From: Rhodococcus jostii NBRC 16295
GTDB taxonomy: Bacteria; Actinomycetota; Actinomycetes; Mycobacteriales; Mycobacteriaceae
Assembly: GCF_001894825.1 (NCBI RefSeq)
Contig: NZ_BCWY01000004.1
Coordinates: 186,001-250,000 of the forward strand
Length of the DNA: 64,000 nt
Reading direction: 5' to 3'
Positions 47,576 through 58,196 of the stretch are shown piece by piece. Made by a program: the position numbers and the translations under genes. Under the pieces are notes generated by a model. That model worked only from the letters and a program-made list of their open reading frames with translations. It had not been told where the DNA came from and did no database searches. Each line of letters starts with the position of its first letter. Position 1 is the first letter of the stretch.

Positions 47576-48115
47576 ATGACCCCAGCCTCGACGACGACCG
47601 CACCCCAGGCGGAGCACGCCTGCCTCGACTACGTGGACCGCGAGTTCTACCTCCCCGCGCAGCGGGTGCTGCCGTGGAACGCGAACCTTGCAGCGCTCCC
47701 CGGCGAACCCGGGACACCACTGCACCTGACGGGAGTGGTCCGGTCCCGCAGCGGCGGACCGCTGTCGGGGGCGGAGATCGAGGTTTGGCACGCGGACGCC
47801 GACGGATGCTATTCCGGGTACTCCGTGGAGATCCTGCGCAACAACCTGCGCGGCATCGTCGTCACGTGCGCAGGCGGTCGTTTCGACATCGCGACCGTGC
47901 AGCCCGCGCCGTGTGAATTCTCCAGCGCCCGAAGCGATGCCGACGTGGGCCACCTCAACGTGATCGTCCATGCGCGTGGCTTCCGGCCGCTCGAGACGCG
48001 GTTGGTGCCGACGCCGGGCGCGTCGCGAGAAGTGGTCGCCTCCGCCGTCGAGTCGCTCGTCGACCTCAGTGCAGGCGGGGAGGTCTCCTGCGACTTCGTG
48101 CTCGACCCGATCTGA
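47576..48115 (+). CDS. Short intradiol-dioxygenase homologue lacking two iron ligands
   Basis: The protein is 179 residues; ATG 47576 is used, and the GTG directly before it (47573) is an alternative. It corresponds to the catalytic beta-sandwich of catechol 1,2-dioxygenase without the helical dimerisation domain: LTGVVRSRSGGPLSGAEIEVWHADADGCYS, then LRGIVVTCAGGRFDIATVQPAP. Compared with the CatA of this window (ligands Tyr162, Tyr196, His220, His222), Tyr79 and His126 are kept. The second tyrosine is Cys113 (PAPC) and the second histidine is Asn128 (GHLN). It should therefore not bind iron in the normal way. The reading frame is intact and shares its operator set with catA, so it is probably expressed. 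A binding or sensory role for catechol-like ligands, or a decaying enzyme, are both possible. Confidence 0.8.
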   Translation: MTPASTTTAPQAEHACLDYVDREFYLPAQRVLPWNANLAALPGEPGTPLHLTGVVRSRSGGPLSGAEIEVWHADADGCYSGYSVEILRNNLRGIVVTCAGGRFDIATVQPAPCEFSSARSDADVGHLNVIVHARGFRPLETRLVPTPGASREVVASAVESLVDLSAGGEVSCDFVLDPI

Positions 48116-48129
48116 CCGACGTGACGCCG

Positions 48130-48900
48130 TCAGCCGGCGTAGCCCATGTCGGCGCCGAGGGCTGCCGCGGCGGCGAGCACGCAGGGAACGGCCTGCTCCC
48201 GGAACTGCGCGGGGGTGTTGCGCGCGGACGACGTGGAACAGGCGACGACGCCGACGACGGCGCCCGTCGCGTCGCGGACGGGCGCGGCCAGCGAGATCAA
48301 ACCCTTCTCGAGCTCCTCCGACGTCAGCGCGTATCCCTGCTCGCGCACCTTCACCAGTTCCCGGTCCAGCTCCTCTGGAGTGCCGATCGTCTCCGGCCCC
48401 AGCTTCTGGAAGGTCGACTCGGCGACAACCCGCTCGACGACGTCGGCGGGAGCCCAGGCGAGCAGGGCGCGGCCCATCGATGTGGCGTACGCCGGGACAC
48501 GGGTGCCGACCGAGACGTTGATGCTCATGATCCGCCGGACGGGGACGCGCGCGGCGTAGACCACGTCGGCGCCGTCGAGCACGCCGAGAGAGGCGGACTC
48601 CTGGGTCTTCTCGGCCACCTCGAGCAGTCGGGGCATCGCGGCCTCGATCAACGCGTGCGACTCGGAGTAGTGCTGTCCGATGCTGAGCACGCGAGGGGTG
48701 AGCGACCACCGCCCTCCCGAGCCGGCGACGTAACCCAGCTTCTGCAGGGTGAGCAGGATCCGGCGGACCGCGGGTCGCGACAGGTCCGCCTCGGTGGCGA
48801 GTTCGGCGAGCGTGGGGTTGGGGCGCTGGGCGTCGAAGGCGAGGAGCACCGCGAAGCCGCGCTCGATGCTCTGGATGTAGTCGCGATCGTTCTCGGGCAT
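48130..48900 (-). CDS. catR: IclR-family regulator of catechol catabolism
   Basis: The protein is 256 residues from ATG 48900 (MPENDRDYIQSIERGFAVLLAF); ATG 48912 would add four. The N-terminal winged HTH has PTLAELATEADLSRPAVRRILLTLQKLGYV near residue 28. The IclR effector domain has SASLGVLDGADVVYAARVPVRRIMSINVSVGTRVPAYATSMGRALLAW near 100, and the C-terminal GAVVGVVACSTSS. This is the PcaR/CatR type. It is divergent from catABC, and the 207-bp spacer contains palindromes shared with the dioxygenase-like gene's promoter. Its 3' end lies 14 bp from that gene's stop. The effector is probably muconate or catechol; whether it activates or represses cannot be read from sequence. Confidence 0.88.
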   Translation of the reverse strand: MPENDRDYIQSIERGFAVLLAFDAQRPNPTLAELATEADLSRPAVRRILLTLQKLGYVAGSGGRWSLTPRVLSIGQHYSESHALIEAAMPRLLEVAEKTQESASLGVLDGADVVYAARVPVRRIMSINVSVGTRVPAYATSMGRALLAWAPADVVERVVAESTFQKLGPETIGTPEELDRELVKVREQGYALTSEELEKGLISLAAPVRDATGAVVGVVACSTSSARNTPAQFREQAVPCVLAAAAALGADMGYAG

Positions 48901-48943
48901 GGCGGCCTCCACCAGGGATTCTCGTGCGGGTCCGGACTCGGGG

Positions 48944-49950
<1,007 letters not shown>

Positions 49951-49979
49951 CCCGTTCCACCCGCAGAGAAAGTGATCCG

Positions 49980-51101
49980 ATGACCGACCTGTCGATCGTC
50001 TCCGTCGAAACGACGATCCTCGATGTGCCGCTGGTGCGTCCCCACAAGTTCGCCACCACGTCGATGACCGCGCAGCCGCTGCTCCTGGTTGCCGTCAGGA
50101 CCGAGGGCGGCGTGACCGGCTACGGCGAGGGTGTCGTCCCCGGCGGCCCCTGGTGGGGCGGCGAGTCGGTGGAGACGATGCAGGCGATCGTCGAGAAGTA
50201 CCTCGCCCCGGTGCTGCTGGGGCGGGGTGTCGACGAGATCACCGGCATCATGTCGGACATCGAAAGGGTGGTCGCCAACGCACGTTTCGCGAAGGCCGCC
50301 GTCGACGTCGCGTTGCACGACGCCTGGGCGCGCAGTCTGGGTGTGCCCGTGCACACGCTGCTCGGCGGCGCCTTCCGGCGCGGCGTGGACGTGACCTGGG
50401 CGCTCGGCGCGGCACCCGCCGAGGAGATCATCGAGGAGGCGCTCGGACTCGTCGAGTCGAAGCGGCACTTCAGTTTCAAGCTGAAGATGGGTGCGCTCGA
50501 CCCCGCAGTCGATACTGCGCGGGTGGTCCGGATCGCGCAGGCTCTGCAGGGCAAGGCCGGCGTCCGCATCGACGTCAACGCCCGCTGGGACAGGCTCACC
50601 GCGCTGAAGTACGTGCCCCGCCTCGTCGAAGGCGGCGTCGAACTGATCGAGCAGCCCACGCCCGGTGAGCAACTCGAGGTCCTCGCCGAGCTCAACCGGC
50701 TCGTCCCCGTCCCCGTGATGGCCGACGAGAGCGTCCAGACTCCGCACGACGCCCTCGAGGTCGCCCGCCGCGGCGCCGCCGACGTCATCGCGCTCAAGAC
50801 CACCAAATGTGGTGGTCTCGCCAAGAGTCGCGAAGTGGTCGCGATCGCCAAGGCCGCCGGAATCGCTTGCCACGGAGCCACGTCCATCGAAGGCCCGATC
50901 GGTACCGCGGCGTCCATCCACTTCGCCTGCGCCGAACCCGGCATCAACTTCGGCACGGAACTGTTCGGGCCGTTGCTGTTCAGCGAGGAGTTGCTGCAGG
51001 AACCGATCCGCTACGCCGACGGCCAGGTGTCCCTGCCCGAAGGCCCCGGACTCGGAGTCGAGCTCAACATGGACGCAGTCAAGACCTGGACCAGGAACTA
51101 A
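49980..51101 (+). CDS. catB: Muconate cycloisomerase
   Basis: This is a 373-residue enolase-superfamily enzyme that converts cis,cis-muconate to muconolactone. Family residues are visible: the KLKMG lysine pair near residue 165, and metal-binding acids in IDVNARWD near 197, LIEQPTP near 222 and VMADESV near 247, followed by ALKTTKCGG near 271. A loop, GGPWWGGESVETMQ near 55, is typical of cycloisomerases. ATG 49980 is used. A 15-bp gap separates it from catC. A chloromuconate specificity is possible in such enzymes but linkage to catA and catC argues for the ordinary pathway. Confidence 0.95.
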   Translation: MTDLSIVSVETTILDVPLVRPHKFATTSMTAQPLLLVAVRTEGGVTGYGEGVVPGGPWWGGESVETMQAIVEKYLAPVLLGRGVDEITGIMSDIERVVANARFAKAAVDVALHDAWARSLGVPVHTLLGGAFRRGVDVTWALGAAPAEEIIEEALGLVESKRHFSFKLKMGALDPAVDTARVVRIAQALQGKAGVRIDVNARWDRLTALKYVPRLVEGGVELIEQPTPGEQLEVLAELNRLVPVPVMADESVQTPHDALEVARRGAADVIALKTTKCGGLAKSREVVAIAKAAGIACHGATSIEGPIGTAASIHFACAEPGINFGTELFGPLLFSEELLQEPIRYADGQVSLPEGPGLGVELNMDAVKTWTRN

Positions 51102-51116
51102 GGAGAACACCACCCG

Positions 51117-51398
51117 ATGGCACTCTTTCACGTCCGGATGGACGTCGCCATTCCCCGCGACCTCGACCCGAAGGTCCGGGACGAGACCATCGCCAAGGAG
51201 AAGGCCTACTCGCAGGAACTCCAGCGCTCCGGCAAGTGGCCGGAGATCTGGCGGATCGTCGGGCAGTACAGCAACATCAGCATCTTCGACGTCGAGTCGG
51301 CCGACGAGCTGCACGAGATCCTGTGGAACCTTCCCCTGTTCCCGTACATGAAAATCGAGATCATGCCCCTCACCAGGCACGGTTCCGACGTCAAGTAG
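51117..51398 (+). CDS. catC: Muconolactone delta-isomerase
   Basis: This is a 93-residue protein that shifts the muconolactone double bond to give 3-oxoadipate enol-lactone. It begins MALFHVRMDVAIPRDLD and has the conserved EKAYSQELQRSGKWPEIWRIVGQYSNISIFDVES block, ending in the hydrophobic LPLFPYMKIEIMPLTRH. Length and sequence are typical of the ferredoxin-like-fold decameric isomerase. It is the last gene of catABC, preceded by AAGGAGAAC. The next pathway steps (pca genes) are not in the window. Confidence 0.95.
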   Translation: MALFHVRMDVAIPRDLDPKVRDETIAKEKAYSQELQRSGKWPEIWRIVGQYSNISIFDVESADELHEILWNLPLFPYMKIEIMPLTRHGSDVK

Positions 51399-51410
51399 GC
51401 CCCCCGGGCT

Positions 51411-51452
51411 CGTGTGTGGTTAGCGAGTCTCTGGACTCGTCAACCACGCACA
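51411..51452. terminator. Hairpin between catC and the convergent ROK gene
   Basis: CGTGTGTGGTTAGCGAGTC pairs, with a few mismatches, with GACTCGTCAACCACGCACAG around a short CT-rich loop. A second small GGCGGC/GCCGCC hairpin follows at 51454-51467. It sits 13 bp after catC and just beyond the ROK stop, so it can serve both genes. Confidence 0.7.
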
Positions 51453-51466
51453 GGCGGCGGAGCCGC

Positions 51467-52654
51467 CTATTTCTGCTGCGCCAGCAACTGGTCCACCGCG
51501 CGCACGCTGAGGACGTGGTCGAGTGCCATCGTGGCGCTTCCGACCACGCCCGACAGCTCCCCGTGTGTCCAGGGGAGGATCTGAAGCTGTTGGGTGGCAA
51601 CGGCGATCGCGTTGCCGTAGAGGGTTTCGCGTAGCCCGGCGACGAACGTGTCGTACGCCTGCGCCATGTCGCCGCCGACGATCACGACCTCCGGGTTGAG
51701 GAGGTTGATCGCGCCCGACAGCACCTCGCCGATCTGCCGTCCACTTTCGCGGATCATCCGCCGGGCCTCGGCGTCGCCGGCGAGGGCGAGGGTGATCACG
51801 TCGCGGATGTGAGTGACCTCGCGTCCCTGCTCCTGCAGATTGCGGACCAGCGCCCACCCGCCGGCCACGGCCTCGATACAACCCACATCACCGCAGCGGC
51901 ACACGACTCCTTGTGCCGCTGCGGTTTTCGTGTGCCCGATCTCGCCTGCCGCGCCGAGGGCGCCGCGCTGGAGCACGCCCCCGGACACGAGTCCGGCGCC
52001 GAGTCCGGTCGACGCCTTGATGAGCAGCATGTCGGCGAAGTCGCGGCGTTCCCCGCGCCGCTCCGCCAGGACCATCACGTTGGCGTCGTTGTCGACGAAG
52101 ACGGGTGCGTCGGTGACGTCGGCGAGGAACGGTTGGAGGGGGACGCCGTCCCAGCCCGACATCATGGGGGAGTTCAGGCTGCACCCGCGTTCGGTGTCGA
52201 CGGTTCCGGGGAGGCTGATGCCGATCCCGACCGTTCGTCCGGCGGTCTCGCCGAGGCTCTCGCGGAGAGCGATGAGGCGTTGCGCGATGACGGGCATCAG
52301 CTCGGCCGGGCTGGTGCCGATCTCCTGCTCCACGTCCTCGGCGACGATGACGTCTCCGGCGAGGTCGCAGATGGCGAGCTGGGTGCGGCTCCGGCCGATG
52401 GCGGCCGACAGCACGACACCTGCCTGCACGTGAAACGAGAGCTTGACCGGTGGTCGGCCGCCGGTCGAGACGCCTTCCTCGCGTTCGACGACGAGTCCGG
52501 ACGACTGCAGTGACGACACCCGGGCCGCGACAGCCGTGCGCGACAGCCCGGTGAGGTTGCCGATCTCGGTGCGCGTCGTGGCTTGCCCTGCGCGAATGAG
52601 GGCGAAGACGTCGCCACCCGTCGCCGGGGAGGTCGTCGAGCGAGGCGTCCGCAT
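51467..52654 (-). CDS. ROK-family transcriptional regulator divergent from zwf
   Basis: The protein is about 395 residues from ATG 52654; an in-frame ATG at 52663 adds three. An N-terminal winged HTH (TRTEIGNLTGLSRTAVAARVSSLQSSGLV near residue 27) precedes a ROK domain with the ATP-binding VGIGISLPGTVDTERG near 145 and the sugar-site VFVDNDANVMVLAE near 188. Next are STGLGAGLVSGGVLQRG, EIGHTK, and the zinc motif CRCGDVGCIEA near 252. ROK repressors of this architecture sense sugars or sugar phosphates. It is divergent from zwf-edd-eda (151 bp), which makes that operon the likely target. Its other neighbour, catC, is convergent. Confidence 0.88.
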   Translation of the reverse strand: MRTPRSTTSPATGGDVFALIRAGQATTRTEIGNLTGLSRTAVAARVSSLQSSGLVVEREEGVSTGGRPPVKLSFHVQAGVVLSAAIGRSRTQLAICDLAGDVIVAEDVEQEIGTSPAELMPVIAQRLIALRESLGETAGRTVGIGISLPGTVDTERGCSLNSPMMSGWDGVPLQPFLADVTDAPVFVDNDANVMVLAERRGERRDFADMLLIKASTGLGAGLVSGGVLQRGALGAAGEIGHTKTAAAQGVVCRCGDVGCIEAVAGGWALVRNLQEQGREVTHIRDVITLALAGDAEARRMIRESGRQIGEVLSGAINLLNPEVVIVGGDMAQAYDTFVAGLRETLYGNAIAVATQQLQILPWTHGELSGVVGSATMALDHVLSVRAVDQLLAQQK

Positions 52655-52766
52655 GCAGGCCATTCAACCAACCGGACACGCGTCTGACAACGTAAGGCCG
52701 TGATCTTTGTTCGCCGAAATACTTAAGTCTGTATTGATCGAAAGCCAAAGGTCGCCTATCGTCGTC

Positions 52767-52782
52767 TGTGACGGCCCACACA
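52767..52782 (+). promoter_or_regulatory. Weak CRP/GlxR-like site before zwf
   Basis: TGTGACGGCCCACACA fits TGTGA-N6-TCACA with one mismatch and lies 24-39 bp upstream of the zwf start, so if real it would overlap a promoter and act negatively. The surrounding 151-bp spacer also has an AT-rich segment (52715-52740) that may hold the divergent promoters. Confidence 0.35.
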
Positions 52783-52805
52783 TCCGGCTTTCAGAGGGAG
52801 ATGAC

Positions 52806-54284
52806 ATGTCACCAGCGACCACCGTGGATCCGTGCGATTTCGTCGTGTTCGGCGGCACCGGCGACCTGGCGGTTCGTAAGCTGCTTCCCGCGCTCTACCT
52901 GCGCGACAGGGACGGCCAGCTGCCCGCCGAAACCCGCGTGATCGGTGCCTCGCGAGCCGGTCTCGACACCGACGGCTACCGCGACAAAGTGCGCGGCGAA
53001 CTCGCACGGTTCGTCTCCGGCGATCAGCTGGATTCGGACACCTGTGAGCGATTTCTCAATCGCCTCGAATACGTCACCGTCGACGTCGCGGATCCCGCGA
53101 ACTGGGCGGGCCTGAAGGACTGTCTCGCCGACCGGGAAGGCGCGATCCGTGTGTTCTACCTGGCGTGTGCTCCCGGCCTGTTCGGACCGATCTGCGAGAA
53201 CCTCGACCTGAACGGTCTCGCCGACGAGCAGTCCCGCGTGGTGCTGGAGAAGCCGATCGGGCACGACCTCGCCTCGGCCCGCGCCGTCAACGACGCGGTC
53301 GGCGCCGTGTTCGAGGAATCGCAGATCTTCCGCATCGACCACTACCTCGGCAAGGAGAGCGTCCAGAACCTTCTGGTCACGCGATTCGCCAACACCTTCC
53401 TCGAGCCGCTGTGGAACTCCTCGTCGATCGACCACGTGCAGATCAACGTGGCCGAGTCGCTCGGGGTCGGCAGTCGCGGCGGCTACTACGAATCGGCGGG
53501 TGCGCTGCGCGACATGCTGCAGAACCACCTCCTGCAGATGCTCTGCCTCGTCGCGATGGAGCCGCCCACCTACGTCGACCGCGAGACCGTGCGAGACGAG
53601 AAGCTCAAGGTGCTCCAGGCCCTCAAGCCGATGAGCCCGCAGGACGTCGAACGCTGCACCGTCGCAGGCCAGTACGGCCCCGGCCTGGCCGACGGGATTG
53701 CGGTACCGGGATACCAAGACGACGTCGAGAACCCCGAGAGCACCACCGAGACGTTCATCGCCGTCAAGGCCGAGATCCAGAACTGGCGTTGGGCCGGCGT
53801 GCCGTTCTACCTGCGCACGGGCAAGCGTATGGACCGGCGCTGCTCGGAGATCGTGGTGCAGTTCAAGCCTGTCCCGCACCCCATGTTCCCCGGCAGTGAG
53901 GGCCACAGCGAACCCAACCGCCTGGTCATCCAGCTGCAGCCCCACGAGGGCATGCGGCTGCACATGACGGCGAAGGAACCCGGCCCCGGCGGCATCCGGC
54001 TCAAGCCGGTGTCGTTGGACCTCAACTACATCGAAACCTTCAAGCGTCCCTCGCCCGACGCCTACGAGCGGCTGCTGATGGACGTGGTCCGAGGCAACCC
54101 GACCCTGTTCATGCGCCGCGACGAGGTCGAGGCCGCCTGGGAGTGGGTCGAGCAGATCCTCGTCGGCTGGGAGAAGTCCGAGCGCGGCCCGCGCCGCTAC
54201 CCGGCGGGCACCAACGGACCTACCGACGCGACCACCCTGATCGAGCGCGACGGCCGCGCCTGGCACGAAGGAGTCACCGCATGA
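52806..54284 (+). CDS. zwf: Glucose-6-phosphate 1-dehydrogenase
   Basis: This is a 492-residue enzyme that oxidises glucose 6-phosphate to 6-phosphogluconolactone. ATG 52806 follows AGAGGGAGATGAC; the frame extends to 52707, but that part is promoter. The NADP-binding motif [14 protein letters not shown] is near residue 13, the active-site signature [10 protein letters not shown] near 177 with [10 protein letters not shown] before it, and a [18 protein letters not shown] helix near 240. The length is normal. It is first in an operon with edd (4-bp ATGA overlap) and eda. No lactonase (pgl) gene is in the operon, so that step must come from elsewhere. Confidence 0.95.
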   Translation: MSPATTVDPCDFVVFGGTGDLAVRKLLPALYLRDRDGQLPAETRVIGASRAGLDTDGYRDKVRGELARFVSGDQLDSDTCERFLNRLEYVTVDVADPANWAGLKDCLADREGAIRVFYLACAPGLFGPICENLDLNGLADEQSRVVLEKPIGHDLASARAVNDAVGAVFEESQIFRIDHYLGKESVQNLLVTRFANTFLEPLWNSSSIDHVQINVAESLGVGSRGGYYESAGALRDMLQNHLLQMLCLVAMEPPTYVDRETVRDEKLKVLQALKPMSPQDVERCTVAGQYGPGLADGIAVPGYQDDVENPESTTETFIAVKAEIQNWRWAGVPFYLRTGKRMDRRCSEIVVQFKPVPHPMFPGSEGHSEPNRLVIQLQPHEGMRLHMTAKEPGPGGIRLKPVSLDLNYIETFKRPSPDAYERLLMDVVRGNPTLFMRRDEVEAAWEWVEQILVGWEKSERGPRRYPAGTNGPTDATTLIERDGRAWHEGVTA

Positions 54285-56134
54285 CCGACGCACCCACACC
54301 GACGGCCGACGTGCACCCCGTCCTCGCCGCCGTCACCGAACGCATCATCGAGCGCAGCAAACCCGAGCGGACGGTCTACCTCGACCGCATCCGGAAAGCC
54401 GCCGATCGCGGTCCTGCGCGCGGCAAGCTGGCCTGCGCGAACCTCGCACACGGCTTCGCCGCCTCCGGCCCGGCCGACAAGAAGGCGCTGCGCAGCTTCG
54501 TCAAGCCCAACATCGCGATCGTCTCGTCGTACAACGACATGCTGTCGGCGCACCAGCCGTTCGAGCACTTTCCTCGGCAGCTGAAGGCCGCGGTCATGGA
54601 GGCCGGGGGCATCGCCCAGTTCGCCGGCGGCGTCCCCGCGATGTGCGACGGCATCACCCAGGGACGCGACGGCATGCAGCTGTCGCTGTTCAGCCGCGAC
54701 GTCATCGCGATGGCGACGGCGATCGGACTGTCCCACGACATGTTCGACGGCGCGCTCATGCTCGGTGTCTGCGACAAGATCGTGCCTGGAATGCTCATCG
54801 GAGCACTGGGTTTCGGTCACCTGCCGACCATCTTCGTTCCCGCGGGACCGATGACGTCCGGTCTGCCCAACAACGAGAAGTCGCGTGTGCGGCAGTTGTA
54901 CGCGGAGGGCAGGGCCGACCGCGAGGAACTCCTCGACGCGGAGGCGGCGAGTTACCACGGCGTGGGAACGTGCACGTTCTTCGGAACCGCCAACTCCAAC
55001 CAGCTCCTCATGGAGGTCATGGGCCTGCACCTGCCCGGATCGAGCTTCGTGAACCCGGGCACCCCGCTGCGTGAGGCGCTCACCTCGGAGGCGGGAAAGC
55101 GCGTCACCGGTCTCACCGCACTCGGCGACGAGTACACCCCGGTCGGCGAGGTCGTCGACGAGAAGGCAGTGGTCAACGGCTGCGTCGCTTTGCTCGCCAC
55201 CGGCGGGTCGACCAACCACACGATGCACCTCGTGGCGATCGCCCGCGCCGCCGGAATCACCCTCACCTGGGACGACCTCGCCGAGCTGTCGGCCGTCATC
55301 CCGCTGCTCGCCCGGATCTACCCCAACGGGTCGGCGGATGTGAACCACTTCCACGCGGCGGGTGGACTCGGCTACGTCGTGTCGTCGATGCTCGATGCCG
55401 GACTGCTGCACGAGGACGTCAAGACCGTCGTCGGCCCCGGCCTCCGCCGGTACACCGAGGAGCCCAAGCTGTCCGGCGACGGCGTCGAATGGCAGCCCGG
55501 GACGCCGATCAGCCACGACACCAGCGTCCTTCGCGGCCCCGAGGAGCCGTTCGCAGTGAACGGCGGCCTGAAGATGCTGAAGGGCAACCTCGGTGAATGC
55601 GTCATCAAGGTCTCCGCGGTCAAGTCGGACCACCAGATCGTCACCGCCCCGGCGCGGGTGTTCGACGACCAACTCGACTTCCTCGCCGCATTCGAGGCGG
55701 GCGAACTCGACCGCGACTTCGTGGCCGTGCTGCGGTACCAGGGCCCCCGTGCCAACGGCATGCCCGAACTGCACAAGCTCACACCGGTTCTCGGGTCCCT
55801 GCAGGACAAGGGCAGGCACGTCGCGCTCGTGACCGACGGCCGCATGTCGGGCGCGTCCGGCAAGGTGCCCGCGGCGATCCACCTCACCCCGGAAGCCGCG
55901 GTAGGCGGACCCCTGGCGCGGGTGGTCGACGGCGATGTGGTGACCGTCGACGCCGTCGCCGGAACGGTGAACGTCCACGTCGACGACGCCGAGTTCGCAG
56001 CCCGGCCGGCGACCGGCCGCGCGCTGAGCGCCGACGAATGGGTCGGCACGGGACGTGAACTCTTCGCCGGCCTGCGCGCCGCTGTCGGACCGGCGACCCA
56101 GGGCGCCAGCGTTTTCCACCCCCAACCCGTCTAA
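54281..56134 (+). CDS. edd: 6-Phosphogluconate dehydratase (Entner-Doudoroff)
   Basis: This is a 617-residue iron-sulfur dehydratase that converts 6-phosphogluconate to KDPG. It shows the IlvD/Edd family motifs: [18 protein letters not shown] near residue 84, the cluster-binding [27 protein letters not shown] near 113, [15 protein letters not shown] near 166, and [15 protein letters not shown] near 227. [18 protein letters not shown] near 302 and [16 protein letters not shown] near 520 follow. The length matches Edd rather than the shorter IlvD (~560). ATG 54281 overlaps the zwf stop. Eda follows after 11 bp. Confidence 0.95.
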   Translation: MTDAPTPTADVHPVLAAVTERIIERSKPERTVYLDRIRKAADRGPARGKLACANLAHGFAASGPADKKALRSFVKPNIAIVSSYNDMLSAHQPFEHFPRQLKAAVMEAGGIAQFAGGVPAMCDGITQGRDGMQLSLFSRDVIAMATAIGLSHDMFDGALMLGVCDKIVPGMLIGALGFGHLPTIFVPAGPMTSGLPNNEKSRVRQLYAEGRADREELLDAEAASYHGVGTCTFFGTANSNQLLMEVMGLHLPGSSFVNPGTPLREALTSEAGKRVTGLTALGDEYTPVGEVVDEKAVVNGCVALLATGGSTNHTMHLVAIARAAGITLTWDDLAELSAVIPLLARIYPNGSADVNHFHAAGGLGYVVSSMLDAGLLHEDVKTVVGPGLRRYTEEPKLSGDGVEWQPGTPISHDTSVLRGPEEPFAVNGGLKMLKGNLGECVIKVSAVKSDHQIVTAPARVFDDQLDFLAAFEAGELDRDFVAVLRYQGPRANGMPELHKLTPVLGSLQDKGRHVALVTDGRMSGASGKVPAAIHLTPEAAVGGPLARVVDGDVVTVDAVAGTVNVHVDDAEFAARPATGRALSADEWVGTGRELFAGLRAAVGPATQGASVFHPQPV

Positions 56135-56145
56135 GGAGATATTCA

Positions 56146-56772
56146 GTGACGAACAGCCCCTCCCTCCTCGACCGCGTCCCGGTCATCCCCGTCGTCGTCG
56201 TGGACGATCTCGGCGACGCAGTGCCGGTGGCCCGCGCGCTGGTGGCCGGTGGCGTCCCGATGATCGAACTGACGTTGCGCACGCCGTGCGCTCTCGACGC
56301 CATCAAGGCGATCGCGAGCGAGGTGCCGGAAATCTGCGTCGGTGCGGGCACGATCGTGGAACCGGTCCAGGCCGCCCAGGCGGCCGAAGCGGGAGCGCAG
56401 TTCCTGGTCTCACCGGGCAGCACCGAAACCCTCCTCGAGGCGATGACGGACACCGGACTGCCGCACCTCCCGGGTGCGGCGACCGTCTCCGAGGTGCTCT
56501 TCCTGCTCGAACACGGCTACCGCGAACTCAAGTTCTTCCCGGCCGAGGCGTCGGGCGGCGCGAAGTTCCTCGGATCGATCCACTCGCCCGTCCCGGCCGC
56601 GCGGTTCTGCCCCACCGGCGGGATCTCGACGTCGAACGTCGGGGACTACCTGTCGCTGCCCAACGTCGGCTGCGTCGGCGGATCCTGGCTGACGCCCGCC
56701 GACGCGGTGAAGCAGAAGGACTGGGACCGGATCAGCGGCCTCGCACGTGAGGCGGCCGCACTCGCCCGGTAG
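56146..56772 (+). CDS. eda: KDPG aldolase
   Basis: This is a 208-residue class I aldolase that splits 2-keto-3-deoxy-6-phosphogluconate into pyruvate and glyceraldehyde 3-phosphate. It has a GTG start at 56146 after TAAGGAGAT. The glutamate-containing IELTLRTP is near residue 41, the VGAGTI motif near 66, and the Schiff-base lysine in ELKFFPAE near 129, then FCPTGGIS near 155 in the phosphate-binding region. Length and motifs are standard. It closes the zwf-edd-eda operon. A ROK regulator begins about 30 bp downstream and may be co-transcribed. Confidence 0.95.
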   Translation: MTNSPSLLDRVPVIPVVVVDDLGDAVPVARALVAGGVPMIELTLRTPCALDAIKAIASEVPEICVGAGTIVEPVQAAQAAEAGAQFLVSPGSTETLLEAMTDTGLPHLPGAATVSEVLFLLEHGYRELKFFPAEASGGAKFLGSIHSPVPAARFCPTGGISTSNVGDYLSLPNVGCVGGSWLTPADAVKQKDWDRISGLAREAAALAR

Positions 56773-56801
56773 CGCGAGAAGAGGCGCGGTACGGTGACGT
56801 G

Positions 56802-57980
56802 GTGCGCGACAGTGACAACGGTGATCCCCAGCGGCCGGGTTCCCAGTCGTCGCTGAAGTCCGCCAACCAGCACCGTGTGGTCCGCGCACTGCAGACGTCG
56901 GGTGAGCTCACCCAGGCGGAGATCGCGCGACGCACCGGGCTGGCGCCCGCCACCGTCTCCAACATGGTCAAGGAATTGACCGCGGCCGGGATGGTCGCCG
57001 TGCCGGGCGGCGACCACCCGGGCCAGCGGGGCCGCGCGGTGAAGTTGACCCGCAAGATGGGGCTCGCCGTGGGAATCGACTTCGGGCACCGTCATCTCAC
57101 CGTGGCCGTCGCCGACATGGCTCACCAGGTGCTCGCCGAGGAACGCGTCGAACTCGGGCCGGGTCACCGCGCCGAGGACGGCGTGGTGCAGGCGGGCACC
57201 CTTCTGGACGCCGCCCTCGATCGACTCGGCTGCGATCGCACGTCCGTCCTGGCGGTCGGGATGGGCCTCCCCGCGCCGCTCGAGACCGACACCGGCGAGG
57301 TCGGCGGCCCGTCGATCCTCCCGGGATGGGTGGGGGTCGACGCCGCCGCCATCGCGTCCGAGTATCTCGGCACCGCGGTGCACGTCGACAACGATGCGAA
57401 CCTCGGTGTGCTCGCCGAACACATGTGGGGCGCGGGCCGGGGAACCACCGACCTCGCCTACATCAAACTATCCGACGGCGTGGGCGCCGGTCTGGTCCTC
57501 GACGGCCGGCTCTATCGCGGAAGGGGCGGCACCGCAGGCGAAATCGGGCACCTGACGCTCGACGAGTTCGGTCAGGTGTGCCGCTGCGGCAACCGCGGCT
57601 GCCTCGAGACGCTCGTCGCGTCGCACGTCGTGATCAGACTGCTCGAGCCCAGCCGTGGCCCCGACCTCACCATCGCCGACATCGTCGCCATGGCCGAGAA
57701 CGGAGACGCCGCCTGCATCCGAGTGCTCGCCGACACCGGCCGGCACGTCGGGATCGCCGCGGCGAGCCTGTGCAACCTCGTCAATCCCGAACGCCTCGTC
57801 ATCGGAGGTGAACTCGCGCTGGCCGGCGAACTGCTGTTGGCGCCGATGCGCGAGGTGGTCGGCCGCTACGCCGTGCCCAGCGCCGTCCGTTCCCTCGACA
57901 TCCGGGTCGCCGAACTCGGCCCCCGTGCGCAGGTCCTCGGCGCCGTCGCGCTGGGCCTGCGGTCCGCGCTTCCGGCCTGA
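56802..57980 (+). CDS. ROK-family transcriptional regulator downstream of eda
   Basis: The protein is about 392 residues; two adjacent GTG codons (56799 and 56802) could start it. The N-terminal wHTH is LTQAEIARRTGLAPATVSNMVKELTAAGMV near residue 35. The ROK domain has VGIDFGHRHLTVAVAD near 85, AVGMGLPAPLETDTGEV near 148, VHVDNDANLGVLAEHMWGAGRG near 190, and the zinc motif CRCGNRGCLETL near 259. It lies 29 bp after eda on the same strand, so it may be the autoregulated controller of the operon or of the sugar porter downstream. Two ROK regulators flanking the Entner-Doudoroff operon are a notable arrangement. Confidence 0.88.
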   Translation: MRDSDNGDPQRPGSQSSLKSANQHRVVRALQTSGELTQAEIARRTGLAPATVSNMVKELTAAGMVAVPGGDHPGQRGRAVKLTRKMGLAVGIDFGHRHLTVAVADMAHQVLAEERVELGPGHRAEDGVVQAGTLLDAALDRLGCDRTSVLAVGMGLPAPLETDTGEVGGPSILPGWVGVDAAAIASEYLGTAVHVDNDANLGVLAEHMWGAGRGTTDLAYIKLSDGVGAGLVLDGRLYRGRGGTAGEIGHLTLDEFGQVCRCGNRGCLETLVASHVVIRLLEPSRGPDLTIADIVAMAENGDAACIRVLADTGRHVGIAAASLCNLVNPERLVIGGELALAGELLLAPMREVVGRYAVPSAVRSLDIRVAELGPRAQVLGAVALGLRSALPA

Positions 57981-58196
57981 CTGTTCGCCGCCGAATTTGC
58001 TCCTCTCGCGGGCGGAGTTCTGTCGCCCCGAGCGTTCATCTCCGAACATAAACCGGGCATATCCGTCTCTCTGTGTTCATGTCTTGACGATTCCCGTGTT
58101 CGTTGCCTACTGTGTTCCACACCACAACGAATGCGCTCTCGGCGCAGGCCTCGGCTCGATCCGAGTCTCGATCCCCCCTTGCTCACGAGGAGTCCC

